From the NCBI GenBank assembly GCA_020350905.1, contig CP070843.1, positions 937,260 through 942,533 on the forward strand: a stretch of 5,274 nt of DNA, written 5' to 3'. Position 1 is the stretch's first letter. Each line of letters starts with the position of its first letter. The stretch comes from Deltaproteobacteria bacterium. GTDB taxonomy: Bacteria; Desulfobacterota; Syntrophobacteria; BM002. Below are positions 1-4,843 of this stretch, one piece after another. Both the position numbers and the translations under genes were made by a program. The notes below the pieces were generated by a model. It was not told the origin of the DNA, searched no databases, and saw only the letters and a list, made by a program, of their open reading frames with translations.

Positions 1-16
1 TCTAAAATCTCTCGAT

Positions 17-45
17 TTGACTCGTCGTTAGCCAGTGGTTAGATT
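17..45 (+). promoter_or_regulatory. sigma70-type promoter of the small Cys-rich gene
   Basis: A -35 box TTGACT (17-22) and a -10 box TAGATT (40-45) are separated by 17 bases. Transcription would begin near 52, giving a leader of about 25 bases that holds the ribosome binding site. An 8-bp inverted repeat, CTCGATTT (11-18) and AAATCGAG (58-65), flanks the promoter and could be an operator, but it could also be chance. Confidence 0.55.
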
Positions 46-77
46 AGTTACAATGAGAAATCGAGGGGGTGAAGCGT

Positions 78-212
78 ATGGAAAGTGAGCTTGGAAGTAC
101 GCCTCTAGCGCATCAGGAGGATTGTGATTGTTGCTGCGGCTGTGATAGCTTTGCCGAAAGGGACGATTATCCCAAAGATGAGGAGGGAAATCCCATCTAT
201 AGGCCACTTTGA
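78..212 (+). CDS. 44-aa Cys-rich acidic protein, function unknown
   Basis: The ORF begins at an ATG 5 bases after GAGGGGGTGA (63-72), a strong ribosome binding site, and ends at TGA 210-212. The protein has five cysteines within seven residues (CDCCCGC, residues 16-22), then an acidic, charged tail with ERDDYPKDEEGNP and a final YRPL. There is no signal peptide or membrane segment. A cysteine cluster of this density suggests metal binding, as in metallothionein-like peptides, but I do not recognise the family and the function is inference only. Promoter, ribosome binding site and terminator are all in place around it, so it looks like a monocistronic real gene despite its size. It is transcribed toward the candidate small RNA at 280-355, which is on the other strand. 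Confidence 0.6.
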   Translation: MESELGSTPLAHQEDCDCCCGCDSFAERDDYPKDEEGNPIYRPL

Positions 213-234
213 GGACATGCATGTTGAAAAGTTC

Positions 235-258
235 AAAGGCCCGCCTTGGCGGGCCTTT
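235..258 (+). terminator. Rho-independent terminator after the Cys-rich gene
   Basis: A perfect 11-bp inverted repeat, AAAGGCCCGCC (235-245) and GGCGGGCCTTT (248-258), with a TT centre forms a GC-rich hairpin whose right arm ends in T's. It lies 22 bases after the stop of the Cys-rich gene. Because the stem is A-flanked on the left and T-flanked on the right it could work in both directions and also stop transcripts coming from the right on the minus strand. Confidence 0.85.
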
Positions 259-279
259 ATCAATCGAGATTTGAGAGCC

Positions 280-355
280 AAAAAGCAGCGGACCCGAGTA
301 ACCCCTGCTACCGTGTGATGACTATCACAGCAGCGTGTAAGCTTCTCGGGTCCAC
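280..355 (-). ncRNA. candidate small structured RNA (about 75 nt)
   Basis: Read on the minus strand, RNA starting near 355, seven bases after a good -10 box, would begin GUGGACCCGAG. A perfect 9-bp terminal helix joins GGACCCGAG (353-345) to CUCGGGUCC (298-290). Inside lie a second helix CUGC (333-330) with GCAG (308-305) and an apical hairpin UGUGAU (329-324) / AUCACA (319-314) closed by an AGUC loop. After the terminal helix come GCUGC and U5 (284-280), so the RNA could end near 280. The GCAG segment can instead pair with the CUGC next to the U tract (288-285), an alternative resembling terminator/antiterminator switching. No ORF with a ribosome binding site follows on this strand. I do not recognise the family: no SRP GGAAG motif and no tRNA fold. 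A simple terminator for the carboxykinase gene is the main alternative, though the promoter directly upstream argues for a separate gene. Confidence 0.5.
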
Positions 356-361
356 GTTTTC

Positions 362-391
362 ACTATAATGCATATTAGCTGTTTGTGTCAA
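362..391 (-). promoter_or_regulatory. strong promoter for the candidate small RNA
   Basis: On the minus strand the consensus -35 TTGACA (391-386) is followed after 18 bases by a -10 TATAGT (367-362). Six of six bases match at -35 and five of six at -10, the best promoter match noticed in the window. No coding region is positioned to use it except the structured RNA directly downstream. Confidence 0.6.
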
Positions 392-393
392 GG

Positions 394-424
394 AAAAAGT
401 TGCCATGGCTCAAGCCTTGGAGCC
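394..424 (-). terminator. possible weak terminator after the PEPCK gene
   Basis: On the minus strand, 5 bases after the carboxykinase stop, GGCTC (424-420) and GAGCC (411-407) can form a 5-bp hairpin, followed 8 bases later by TTTTT (398-394). The stem is short and the gap to the T tract is long, so this is a weak call. The T tract abuts the -35 box of the small RNA promoter. Confidence 0.3.
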
Positions 425-428
425 TGCC

Positions 429-2279
429 CTAAAATGCTGTTCTTGCCAATTCCCACACCTCGGGCGATCGCCATAATCTGGATTTAAACAGCTCCCGGTG
501 ATGAACAAATTCCTTGGGCAATCGATCGAAAAACTTATCGAAAAGCTCCTCATGGGATCTGGCCTCGATCACAGCTGCATCACGATCAACAGCCATGATT
601 TCATAGAATATCTCTGGATTGTAATCCAACCCTTCCCAATGGATGTCTTCATGACGTGGCATATAGCCCATGGGGCTCTCTACCCCATGGGCGCGACCAC
701 GAACCCGGTCGACAATCCACTTGAGGACCCGCATATTCTCGCCAAACCCAGGCCAGAGAAATGTGCCCTTTTCATCCTTGCGAAACCAGTTTACTCGAAA
801 AATCTGAGGAGGATTGGGCAGGTGTCGACCCATGTTTAGCCAGTGATTCCAGTATTCCGCCATGTTGTAGCCACAAAACGGCAACATCGCCATGGGATCT
901 CTCCTCATTGGGGGCAGAGCATCTTCAGCGGCTGCCGTTGCCTCAGATCCCATAGTGGCGGCAAGATAAACTCCATGGGACCAGTTAAAGGCCTGAAAGA
1001 CTAAAGGAACATTTCTACTCATTCGTCCGCCAAAGATGAATGCACTAATCGGTACTCCTTCCGGGTCATCCCAGGCGGGATCGAAACTTGGACACTGGGC
1101 AATTGGCGCAGTAAACCGGGCATTAGGATGAGCTGCCGGCCTGCCGCTACCCGGTGTCCACTCCTGTCCCGTCCAGTCAATCAGGTGCGCCGGGGGCTCG
1201 TCTGTCATGCCCTCCCACCACACATCACCGTCATCTGTGAGGGCTACGTTGGTGAAAATGCAATTCTTGGTCAAAGTCAACATAGCATTGGGGTTTGAAT
1301 CCATCGAAGTGCCTGGAGCCACACCAAAAAAACCTGCCTCAGGGTTTATGGCCCGCAGGGTCCCGTCGGGCCGGGGTTTAATCCAGGCGATATCGTCACC
1401 CACGGTGCTAATCTTCCAGCCGTCGAAGCCTTTTGGTGGCACCAACATGGCGAAGTTGGTTTTGCCGCAGGCGCTGGGGAAAGCCCCGGTCACATAGGTT
1501 TTTTCCCCCTCAGGGCTTTCCACCCCTACAATCAGCATATGTTCAGCCAGCCATCCTTCATCTTTAGCCATGACAGAAGCAATTCTGAGAGCGAAACATT
1601 TCTTGCCTAAAAGAGCATTGCCACCATAACCGCTACCAAAGGAGTAAATGGACCGCTCTTCAGGAAAGTGGCTGATATAGGTGTTCTCCGGATCACATGG
1701 CCAGGGCACATCCTCTTGACCCGGTTCTAGAGGAGCGCCCACCGAATGCAGACAACGTACAAAGGCTCCCTTGTCCCCCAGAACATCCAAAACCGCCTGG
1801 CCCATTCGGGTCATAATCCGCATATTCACTACCACATAGGGAGAATCCGTGATCTCTACACCAATATGGGCTATAGGGGAGCCCAGAGGCCCCATGCTAA
1901 AAGGAATGACATACATGGTGCGCCCCCTCATGCAGCCATCAAAGAGGGCATGCAATTTTTCTTTCATTTCAGTCGGATGCACCCAATTATTCGTAGGGCC
2001 TGCGTCCGGCTTATTGGTGGGGCATACGAAGGTGCGACTCTCCATTCTGGCCACATCTTCCGGGTCCGAACGGCAAAGAAAACTGTTGGGACGCTTTTCT
2101 TCATTGAGGCGAATAAACGTACCGCTTTCAACCATTTGGTTACATAGCTCGTCGTATTCCTCTTGGGAACCGTCACAGATATAAACCTGGTCCGGTTTGG
2201 AGAGATACATTACTGTTTTAATCCAGCCAAGCAGGTCCTCATTGCTGGTCTTGGCACCTTCGATTTGCATAGCCGTCAT
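429..2279 (-). CDS. pckG: phosphoenolpyruvate carboxykinase (GTP)
   Basis: Cytosolic enzyme converting oxaloacetate and GTP to PEP, GDP and CO2, the first committed step of gluconeogenesis; in anaerobes it may also run in reverse. The 616 residues match the usual length and align along the whole vertebrate-type family from memory. Visible features are the GRTMYVIPFSMGPLGSP block (119-135), Mn ligands K227, H247 and D296 (rat K244, H264, D311), P-loop SACGKTN (269-275) with the reactive C271, R388 and R419 (rat R405, R436), and the guanine-pocket phenylalanines F499, F507 and F512 in NWFRKD..GTFLWPGFGEN. This set separates it from the ATP-dependent PckA family. Start: GGGAGGA (2291-2285) lies 5 bases before ATG 2279; an upstream in-frame extension to 2348 has no ribosome binding site. 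Minor oddity: FGGRM (416-420) where the rat enzyme has FGGRR, but the catalytic first Arg is kept. It appears monocistronic. Confidence 0.97.
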   Translation of the reverse strand: MTAMQIEGAKTSNEDLLGWIKTVMYLSKPDQVYICDGSQEEYDELCNQMVESGTFIRLNEEKRPNSFLCRSDPEDVARMESRTFVCPTNKPDAGPTNNWVHPTEMKEKLHALFDGCMRGRTMYVIPFSMGPLGSPIAHIGVEITDSPYVVVNMRIMTRMGQAVLDVLGDKGAFVRCLHSVGAPLEPGQEDVPWPCDPENTYISHFPEERSIYSFGSGYGGNALLGKKCFALRIASVMAKDEGWLAEHMLIVGVESPEGEKTYVTGAFPSACGKTNFAMLVPPKGFDGWKISTVGDDIAWIKPRPDGTLRAINPEAGFFGVAPGTSMDSNPNAMLTLTKNCIFTNVALTDDGDVWWEGMTDEPPAHLIDWTGQEWTPGSGRPAAHPNARFTAPIAQCPSFDPAWDDPEGVPISAFIFGGRMSRNVPLVFQAFNWSHGVYLAATMGSEATAAAEDALPPMRRDPMAMLPFCGYNMAEYWNHWLNMGRHLPNPPQIFRVNWFRKDEKGTFLWPGFGENMRVLKWIVDRVRGRAHGVESPMGYMPRHEDIHWEGLDYNPEIFYEIMAVDRDAAVIEARSHEELFDKFFDRLPKEFVHHRELFKSRLWRSPEVWELARTAF

Positions 2280-2409
2280 GCTGTTCCTCCCGTGGAAAGA
2301 TTCCCTCAGATGATATCGAATAGCTAATAATAATAAACTTTTCTCCATAAGGCCACGTGCAGACGGGATGGCTTGAGCCTTATAGTAAAATTCATTCAGA
2401 AAATAAAAT

Positions 2410-2448
2410 CTACTTAGTTAAAGTAGAAGTCACTTTTAATGATTTCAA
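2410..2448 (-). promoter_or_regulatory. possible PEPCK promoter with overlapping 17-bp palindrome
   Basis: On the minus strand TTGAAA (2448-2443) and TACTTT (2425-2420) are separated by 17 bases. The -10 overlaps a palindrome with 6-bp arms CTACTT (2410-2415) and AAGTAG (2421-2426) around a 5-base centre, a layout typical for a repressor site. The predicted leader to the ATG would be about 130-140 bases. The promoter match is moderate, so another site such as TACTATA near 2382-2388 could be used instead. Confidence 0.3.
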
Positions 2449-2452
2449 TCAG

Positions 2453-2566
2453 TTATATTGCGTGGATCGGAAAAAAACGAGAACAAAAAGGGTATGGTTT
2501 GCACCCCATTTGCACCCAATATAACATATTTACCTGCAACTTGCTCTTTGAGTCTTGTGTGTTAGA
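2453..2566 (-). pseudogene. possible tail of a tyrosine integrase gene
   Basis: On the minus strand a stop-free stretch of 37 codons ends at TAA (2455-2453) and includes YWVQMGCKPYPF over the tandem repeat at 2498-2518. From memory, many phage-type tyrosine recombinases end in tails like GVQMGCKP or GCKxGAK, where the attachment core lies within the 3' end of the integrase gene. No catalytic domain is present; the frame is closed by a stop at 2569-2567. If right, this is the leftover end made by integration or a decayed copy. The assignment rests on a short motif only and could be chance. Confidence 0.25.
2498..2518. repeat. tandem TTTGCACCC repeat, candidate attachment site
   Basis: TTTGCACCCC (2498-2507) and TTTGCACCCA (2509-2518) are direct copies with an 11-base period. 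They sit exactly between a chromosomal metabolic gene and a run of co-directional mobile-element genes. Position and resemblance to att cores found in integrase gene ends suggest the left junction of the element, but the second copy at the far end lies outside the window, so this is inference. Confidence 0.4.
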
Positions 2567-2568
2567 TT
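2541..2568 (+). promoter_or_regulatory. possible promoter for the leftmost element gene
   Basis: TTGCTC (2541-2546) and TAGATT (2563-2568) are separated by 16 bases. The -10 hexamer is identical to that of the promoter at 17-45. Transcription would begin near 2575, inside the left arm of the hairpin at 2572-2579, which makes either this promoter or that hairpin doubtful as drawn. Confidence 0.3.
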
Positions 2569-2571
2569 AAC

Positions 2572-2624
2572 GCAGGGGCTAGGGTCGCTCCCGAACAGCG
2601 GTCATCCTCGCCGCTTGCCCCTGC
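2572..2624 (+). promoter_or_regulatory. GC-rich folded segment upstream of the first element gene
   Basis: A perfect 8-bp helix GCAGGGGC (2572-2579) / GCCCCTGC (2617-2624) encloses two small hairpins: GGG (2582-2584) / CCC (2590-2592) and AGCGG (2597-2601) / CCGCT (2611-2615). Together they draw a three-way junction ending 17 bases before the ribosome binding site of the gene at 2655. It could be a regulatory leader, a protein-binding RNA or an origin or recombination structure in DNA form. It has no T tract, so it is not a typical terminator, and the arms do not fit a tRNA. Confidence 0.4.
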
Positions 2625-2654
2625 CTCCCAAGAGGGCCGTCAGAGGAAACGGCA

Positions 2655-3071
2655 ATGGAATACAGGTTCTTCACAGGCGAGGTGTGGCAAGAACAATCCC
2701 TGATCTGGGAAAGGGCCAGACTCAATGAGCGAATCCTGAAAGAGCTTGCTCCCACCGAACTACCCAACGCAGAAACCTTCCGTGATATTCTCATAGAGCA
2801 TTTCGGAGATGAACTAATAGCGTATAATCAGTTCTGCCGTTCTCTGGGCTTAGTACAGGGAATAGCCTATCTTCTTGGAATTCAGTTTGATCGAAAAGAG
2901 AGGCTGCACTATGAGAAGTCACGCACTTCCCTTGAGGTGTACGAGTTCGGGATGAAGGCACAAGGTCGAGGATTGACCCTGGATGAAGCCCGCAGATTTG
3001 CAGAGAAAAAAAACAGTTCGAAATCTCAAAGTCCACCTGGCACGATGCGTTTAAGCGAGGATTCGAGCTAA
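2655..3071 (+). CDS. unknown mobile-element protein, upstream (zero) frame
   Basis: AGAGGA (2642-2647) lies 7 bases before the ATG. The zero frame gives 138 residues: a soluble, charged and largely helical protein with WQEQSLIWERARLNERI (11-27), a middle part with FCRSLGLVQGIAYLLGI, and TLDEARRFAEKK just before an A8 run. I do not recognise a family. The last residues after the A8 run (SSKSQSPPGTMRLSEDSS) look like out-of-frame sequence, while the -1 frame from that point is open for 111 codons and has no ATG, GTG or TTG for 66 codons. The natural product may therefore be a single protein of about 231 residues made by frameshifting, or the gene may carry a one-base deletion. It is the first gene of the element, upstream of the regulators. 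Confidence 0.65.
   Translation: MEYRFFTGEVWQEQSLIWERARLNERILKELAPTELPNAETFRDILIEHFGDELIAYNQFCRSLGLVQGIAYLLGIQFDRKERLHYEKSRTSLEVYEFGMKAQGRGLTLDEARRFAEKKNSSKSQSPPGTMRLSEDSS
3006..3014 (+). other. A8C slippery run, candidate -1 frameshift site
   Basis: Zero-frame codons read GAG AAA AAA AAC AGT; bases 3008-3014 are A AAA AAC, the classical X XXY YYZ heptamer in exactly the correct phase. After a -1 slip the next codon is CAG at 3014-3016 and the frame stays open to 3349. I see no strong downstream hairpin and no internal Shine-Dalgarno stimulator, so transcriptional slippage on the A run, a real mutation or a base-calling loss of one A (nine A's would restore one frame) are equally possible. 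Confidence 0.5.
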
Positions 3072-3349
3072 GTCACCCAGGAGAGGAGTTCGGCACGAAA
3101 TCATCAAGAAGGCGTAAGGGTGTTCACCTTCCCGAACCTCTCACCTGCGATGAATGCGAGAAGAGAAACACAGCAGAATGCATTGAGACACAAAAGATAT
3201 CGGTTGAGAAGTTGATGTACGCGCAGCCCTGCCCATTGATTGAAAGATACCTCGCCACCCTCACCCCTTCCGACAGTGAAGGTCATGCCCACCTTTCCGA
3301 CCACGAATCATTTCTTGAATCTGAAGACCTCGATGACCCCACCGAATAA
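3014..3349 (+). CDS. -1 frame continuation of the unknown protein (C-terminal half)
   Basis: From CAG 3014 to TAA 3347-3349 the -1 frame encodes 111 residues starting QFEISKSTWHDAFKRGFE. It has a cysteine group CDECEKRNTAEC (C-x2-C-x7-C, with another Cys about 18 residues later), which could bind a metal, and an acidic end ESEDLDDPTE. The frame is open back only to 2987 (a TGA ends at 2986) and has no usual start there; the first TTG and ATG are at 3212 and 3215, with no good ribosome binding site. The coding-like composition and lack of a start argue that this is the second half of the 2655 gene, not an independent gene. Family not recognised. Confidence 0.5.
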   Translation, partial: QFEISKSTWHDAFKRGFELSHPGEEFGTKSSRRRKGVHLPEPLTCDECEKRNTAECIETQKISVEKLMYAQPCPLIERYLATLTPSDSEGHAHLSDHESFLESEDLDDPTE

Positions 3350-3421
3350 TCCTTAAATCGGATTTTCCATAAGTAAAAGACCCTACCAAGCCTAACCAGA
3401 TTACTTTTGGAGGTGAGCCAT

Positions 3422-3634
3422 ATGAAGAGAGGAAGCACGAACCTCTTCGTAGCAGAAGTTGCGCAATTGGCTGGTTGCCACGTCAGCACTGTGTACCGCT
3501 ACGAGAAACGAGGGCTTATCCGTTCTTCACGTGACAGGAACGGATGGCGTAGGTTTAGTTTGGAAGAGGCTGTAAGGCTCCGTGAGATGCTTATGTGGCG
3601 TTCAGACGAGCCAATGATGGAACAGTACGGCTAA
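3422..3634 (+). CDS. MerR-type helix-turn-helix DNA-binding protein, 70 aa
   Basis: Residues 8-27 (LFVAEVAQLAGCHVSTVYRY) form the helix-turn-helix of the MerR superfamily, followed by EKRGLIRSSRDRNGWRRFS, the typical wing with the Arg-rich GWRRFS turn, and EEAVRLREML as the second helix pair. The protein ends there, without the long coiled coil and effector domain of full MerR regulators, so it resembles the small MerR-like regulators or excisionases of phages and integrative elements. Start: GGAGGTGA (3409-3416) lies 5 bases before ATG 3422; an in-frame TTG at 3407 is itself inside this ribosome binding site and is rejected. The stop overlaps the start of the next gene by one base (TAATG), so the two are probably translated together. 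It likely controls the element's promoters or its excision. Confidence 0.85.
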   Translation: MKRGSTNLFVAEVAQLAGCHVSTVYRYEKRGLIRSSRDRNGWRRFSLEEAVRLREMLMWRSDEPMMEQYG

Positions 3635-3858
3635 TGGAACACCCAGGCTGGTGCAAACCCTCAAAGGGGGCAGAGTACGGCGCCACGAGCCTAAAAGGCT
3701 TTCGTGGCTGGCTGAAAAATGGATTGCGCCACGTGCGCCTGCCGAATGGTCGGATTCTCACCAAATACGCCTGGATCGATGCTTACCTTGAGCAGTTCGA
3801 GGTGAGGTCTGAGGAAGCGGCTGCGATCGCAGAGGAGTTAGTCGAGGACTTTAAGTAA
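3634..3858 (+). CDS. excisionase-like helix-turn-helix protein, 74 aa
   Basis: The sequence follows the excisionase/HTH_17 pattern: a recognition region AEYGATSLKGFRGWLKNGL (13-31), then RHVRLPNGRILTKYAWIDAYLEQF (32-55), which corresponds to the wing and the usual RIxxxxxxWLDxFLE ending, and an Ala/Glu-rich acidic tail. Such proteins bend DNA at attachment sites to direct excision, or act as small transcription regulators; this choice cannot be made here. ATG 3634 overlaps the stop of the preceding MerR-like gene by one base and has no clear ribosome binding site of its own, which suggests translational coupling. A larger in-frame ORF from 3595 would overlap the previous gene by 40 bases and is unlikely. 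Two neighbouring DNA-binding genes in tandem suggest the control segment of the element. Confidence 0.75.
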   Translation: MEHPGWCKPSKGAEYGATSLKGFRGWLKNGLRHVRLPNGRILTKYAWIDAYLEQFEVRSEEAAAIAEELVEDFK

Positions 3859-3923
3859 ACCCAGAACCCAAACCCAGGGGGAGAGAGATGGCAAGAAGAG
3901 AATGGCAATGGACCGAAACCCAG
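3857..3923 (+). repeat. AAACCCAG repeat cluster, left
   Basis: AAACCCAG occurs at 3857-3864, 3870-3877 and 3916-3923, with an extra AACCCA at 3865-3870 between the first two. The first copy overlaps the stop codon of the excisionase-like gene, the second runs directly into the ribosome binding site GGGGGAG (3877-3883) of the next gene, and the third is inside that gene's codons 10-12. The same octamer recurs after the gene at 4861-4892. Confidence 0.6.
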
Positions 3924-4841
3924 GAATTTCGTGCCGAGCAAGTTAAAGAAATAGCCGAGGACTTGCGGGCATATTGGCCGCTGACACTTAGGCAGATTCA
4001 CTACCAGCTTGTCGCCCGATTAATAGCATGGTCGCCCAATGGAACTGAGAGAATCTATCGCAATACCAGATCTGAATACAATATGCTCTCCAAGCTGCTC
4101 AAATGGATGCGAATAGATGGAATGATCCCTTGGCGAGTCATGGTGGATGACCACCGATCCAGGGAAGAGATGCTCAAATATGAAACTGTAAACGAGTTTA
4201 TAGATGATGAACTTGCACATTTCCTAACCGGCTACCGAAGATGTTTGATACAGGATCAGCCGAAATATATTGAAGTATGGGTGGAAAAAGGTGCCTTAAG
4301 AAGGATCTGCAAAGATGTGGCATGGGAATATTGTCTCCCGGTAGTTTCCTGCACTGGCTACCAATCAGTAACCTACCTTGAGAATTTCGCATACAAGGCT
4401 CACCGGGCTATCAGCAAAGGCAAAGATCCTGTAGTTTTATACGTGGGGGATCTGGACCCTTCAGGGGTGCAGATGTTTGAAGCCAATATTGAAACCCTAG
4501 AGGACGAAATGGACGTGGTGGGTGCAGAATTTCATCGCATTGCGCTTAATCCCGACCAGGTGGCAGCGTACAACCTGCCCTCCGATCCAGACGCTGGAAA
4601 GACCACAGATCCAAGATACTGGGGGTATGTGCAGAGGTACGGCGAAACATTCGTGGAGCTTGACGCATTGCACCCTAGCGACCTCCAAAAGATTCTGCGC
4701 ACGGCCATCGAAAGCCATCTGGACATGGAGGTTTTTAAGGCCCAGGAGGACGAAGAACGCTTTGATGATGCGTTAATAGATGAGCTGCAAAGAGATATCG
4801 GGGAGCTGATAGAAACTCGATTTCGGAGGGTGTTTGACTAG
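3888..4841 (+). CDS. Topo mini-A-like protein (Spo11/Top6A-like with Toprim domain)
   Basis: The 317-residue protein has the two-part layout of topoisomerase VI subunit A and Spo11 relatives. Residues 30-90 resemble the winged-helix catalytic part, with LTLRQIHYQLV (32-42) in which Y39 is the best candidate for the DNA-linking tyrosine; Y57 and Y64 are alternatives. Residues 127-205 form a Toprim fold: VEKGALRRI with E133, CTGYQS (155-160) and LYVGDLDPSGVQM with D188, D190 and G193 for Mg binding. A conserved-looking ELDALHPSDLQKILRTAI (257-274) follows. It is shorter than typical Top6A, and no Top6B ATPase gene is in view, which fits the Topo mini-A group described on mobile elements. Expected role: DNA cleavage or strand passage in replication of the element; activity is inference. 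GGGGGAG (3877-3883) precedes ATG 3888. AAACCCAG repeats flank it on both sides. Confidence 0.8.
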   Translation: MARREWQWTETQEFRAEQVKEIAEDLRAYWPLTLRQIHYQLVARLIAWSPNGTERIYRNTRSEYNMLSKLLKWMRIDGMIPWRVMVDDHRSREEMLKYETVNEFIDDELAHFLTGYRRCLIQDQPKYIEVWVEKGALRRICKDVAWEYCLPVVSCTGYQSVTYLENFAYKAHRAISKGKDPVVLYVGDLDPSGVQMFEANIETLEDEMDVVGAEFHRIALNPDQVAAYNLPSDPDAGKTTDPRYWGYVQRYGETFVELDALHPSDLQKILRTAIESHLDMEVFKAQEDEERFDDALIDELQRDIGELIETRFRRVFD

Positions 4842-4843
4842 TC

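Larger units (their letters stand above)
2280..2654. other. 375-base intergenic region between PEPCK and the element
   Basis: No convincing complete gene is visible. The region is AT-rich up to about 2540 and GC-rich from 2570 to 2640. It contains the carboxykinase ribosome binding site, an inverted repeat ATAAGGC (2347-2353) / GCCTTAT (2377-2383), a palindrome at 2410-2426 overlapping a possible minus-strand promoter, the tandem TTTGCACCC repeat, a possible plus-strand promoter and a folded GC-rich segment, all listed separately. It is probably where chromosome and mobile element meet. Confidence 0.6.

Noticed and set aside
28..222. 64-codon minus-strand ORF opposite the Cys-rich gene
   Set aside because: No ribosome binding site; it overlaps the plus-strand gene, which has a promoter, ribosome binding site and terminator.
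285..353. Resemblance of the small RNA to a c-di-GMP (GEMM) riboswitch end (GGTAGCAGGGGTTAC)
   Set aside because: The conserved GEMM 5' core and tetraloop-receptor elements are absent, and no downstream gene exists.
285..353. tRNA or SRP RNA
   Set aside because: No cloverleaf with a T-loop GTTCRA, no CCA end and no SRP GGAAG/GCAG domain.
498..2184. Several plus-strand ORFs and one extra minus-strand ORF inside PEPCK
   Set aside because: They lack ribosome binding sites and lie over a full-length conserved enzyme in another frame.
2280..2348. In-frame N-terminal extension of PEPCK by 23 residues
   Set aside because: It has no ribosome binding site, while GGGAGGA lies 5 bases before ATG 2279, and the shorter form fits the family start.
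2494..2565. 23-codon plus-strand ORF starting at ATG 2494
   Set aside because: No convincing ribosome binding site and it runs over the tandem repeat; likely chance.
2572..2624. tRNA-like fold at the presumed integration site
   Set aside because: Only 53 bases, no T-loop sequence and no anticodon arm of normal size.
3104..3304. 66-codon minus-strand ORF
   Set aside because: It mirrors the -1 frame continuation, has no ribosome binding site and opposes all neighbouring genes.
3407..3421. TTG start for the MerR-like gene
   Set aside because: The TTG overlaps the ribosome binding site GGAGGTGA that serves ATG 3422.
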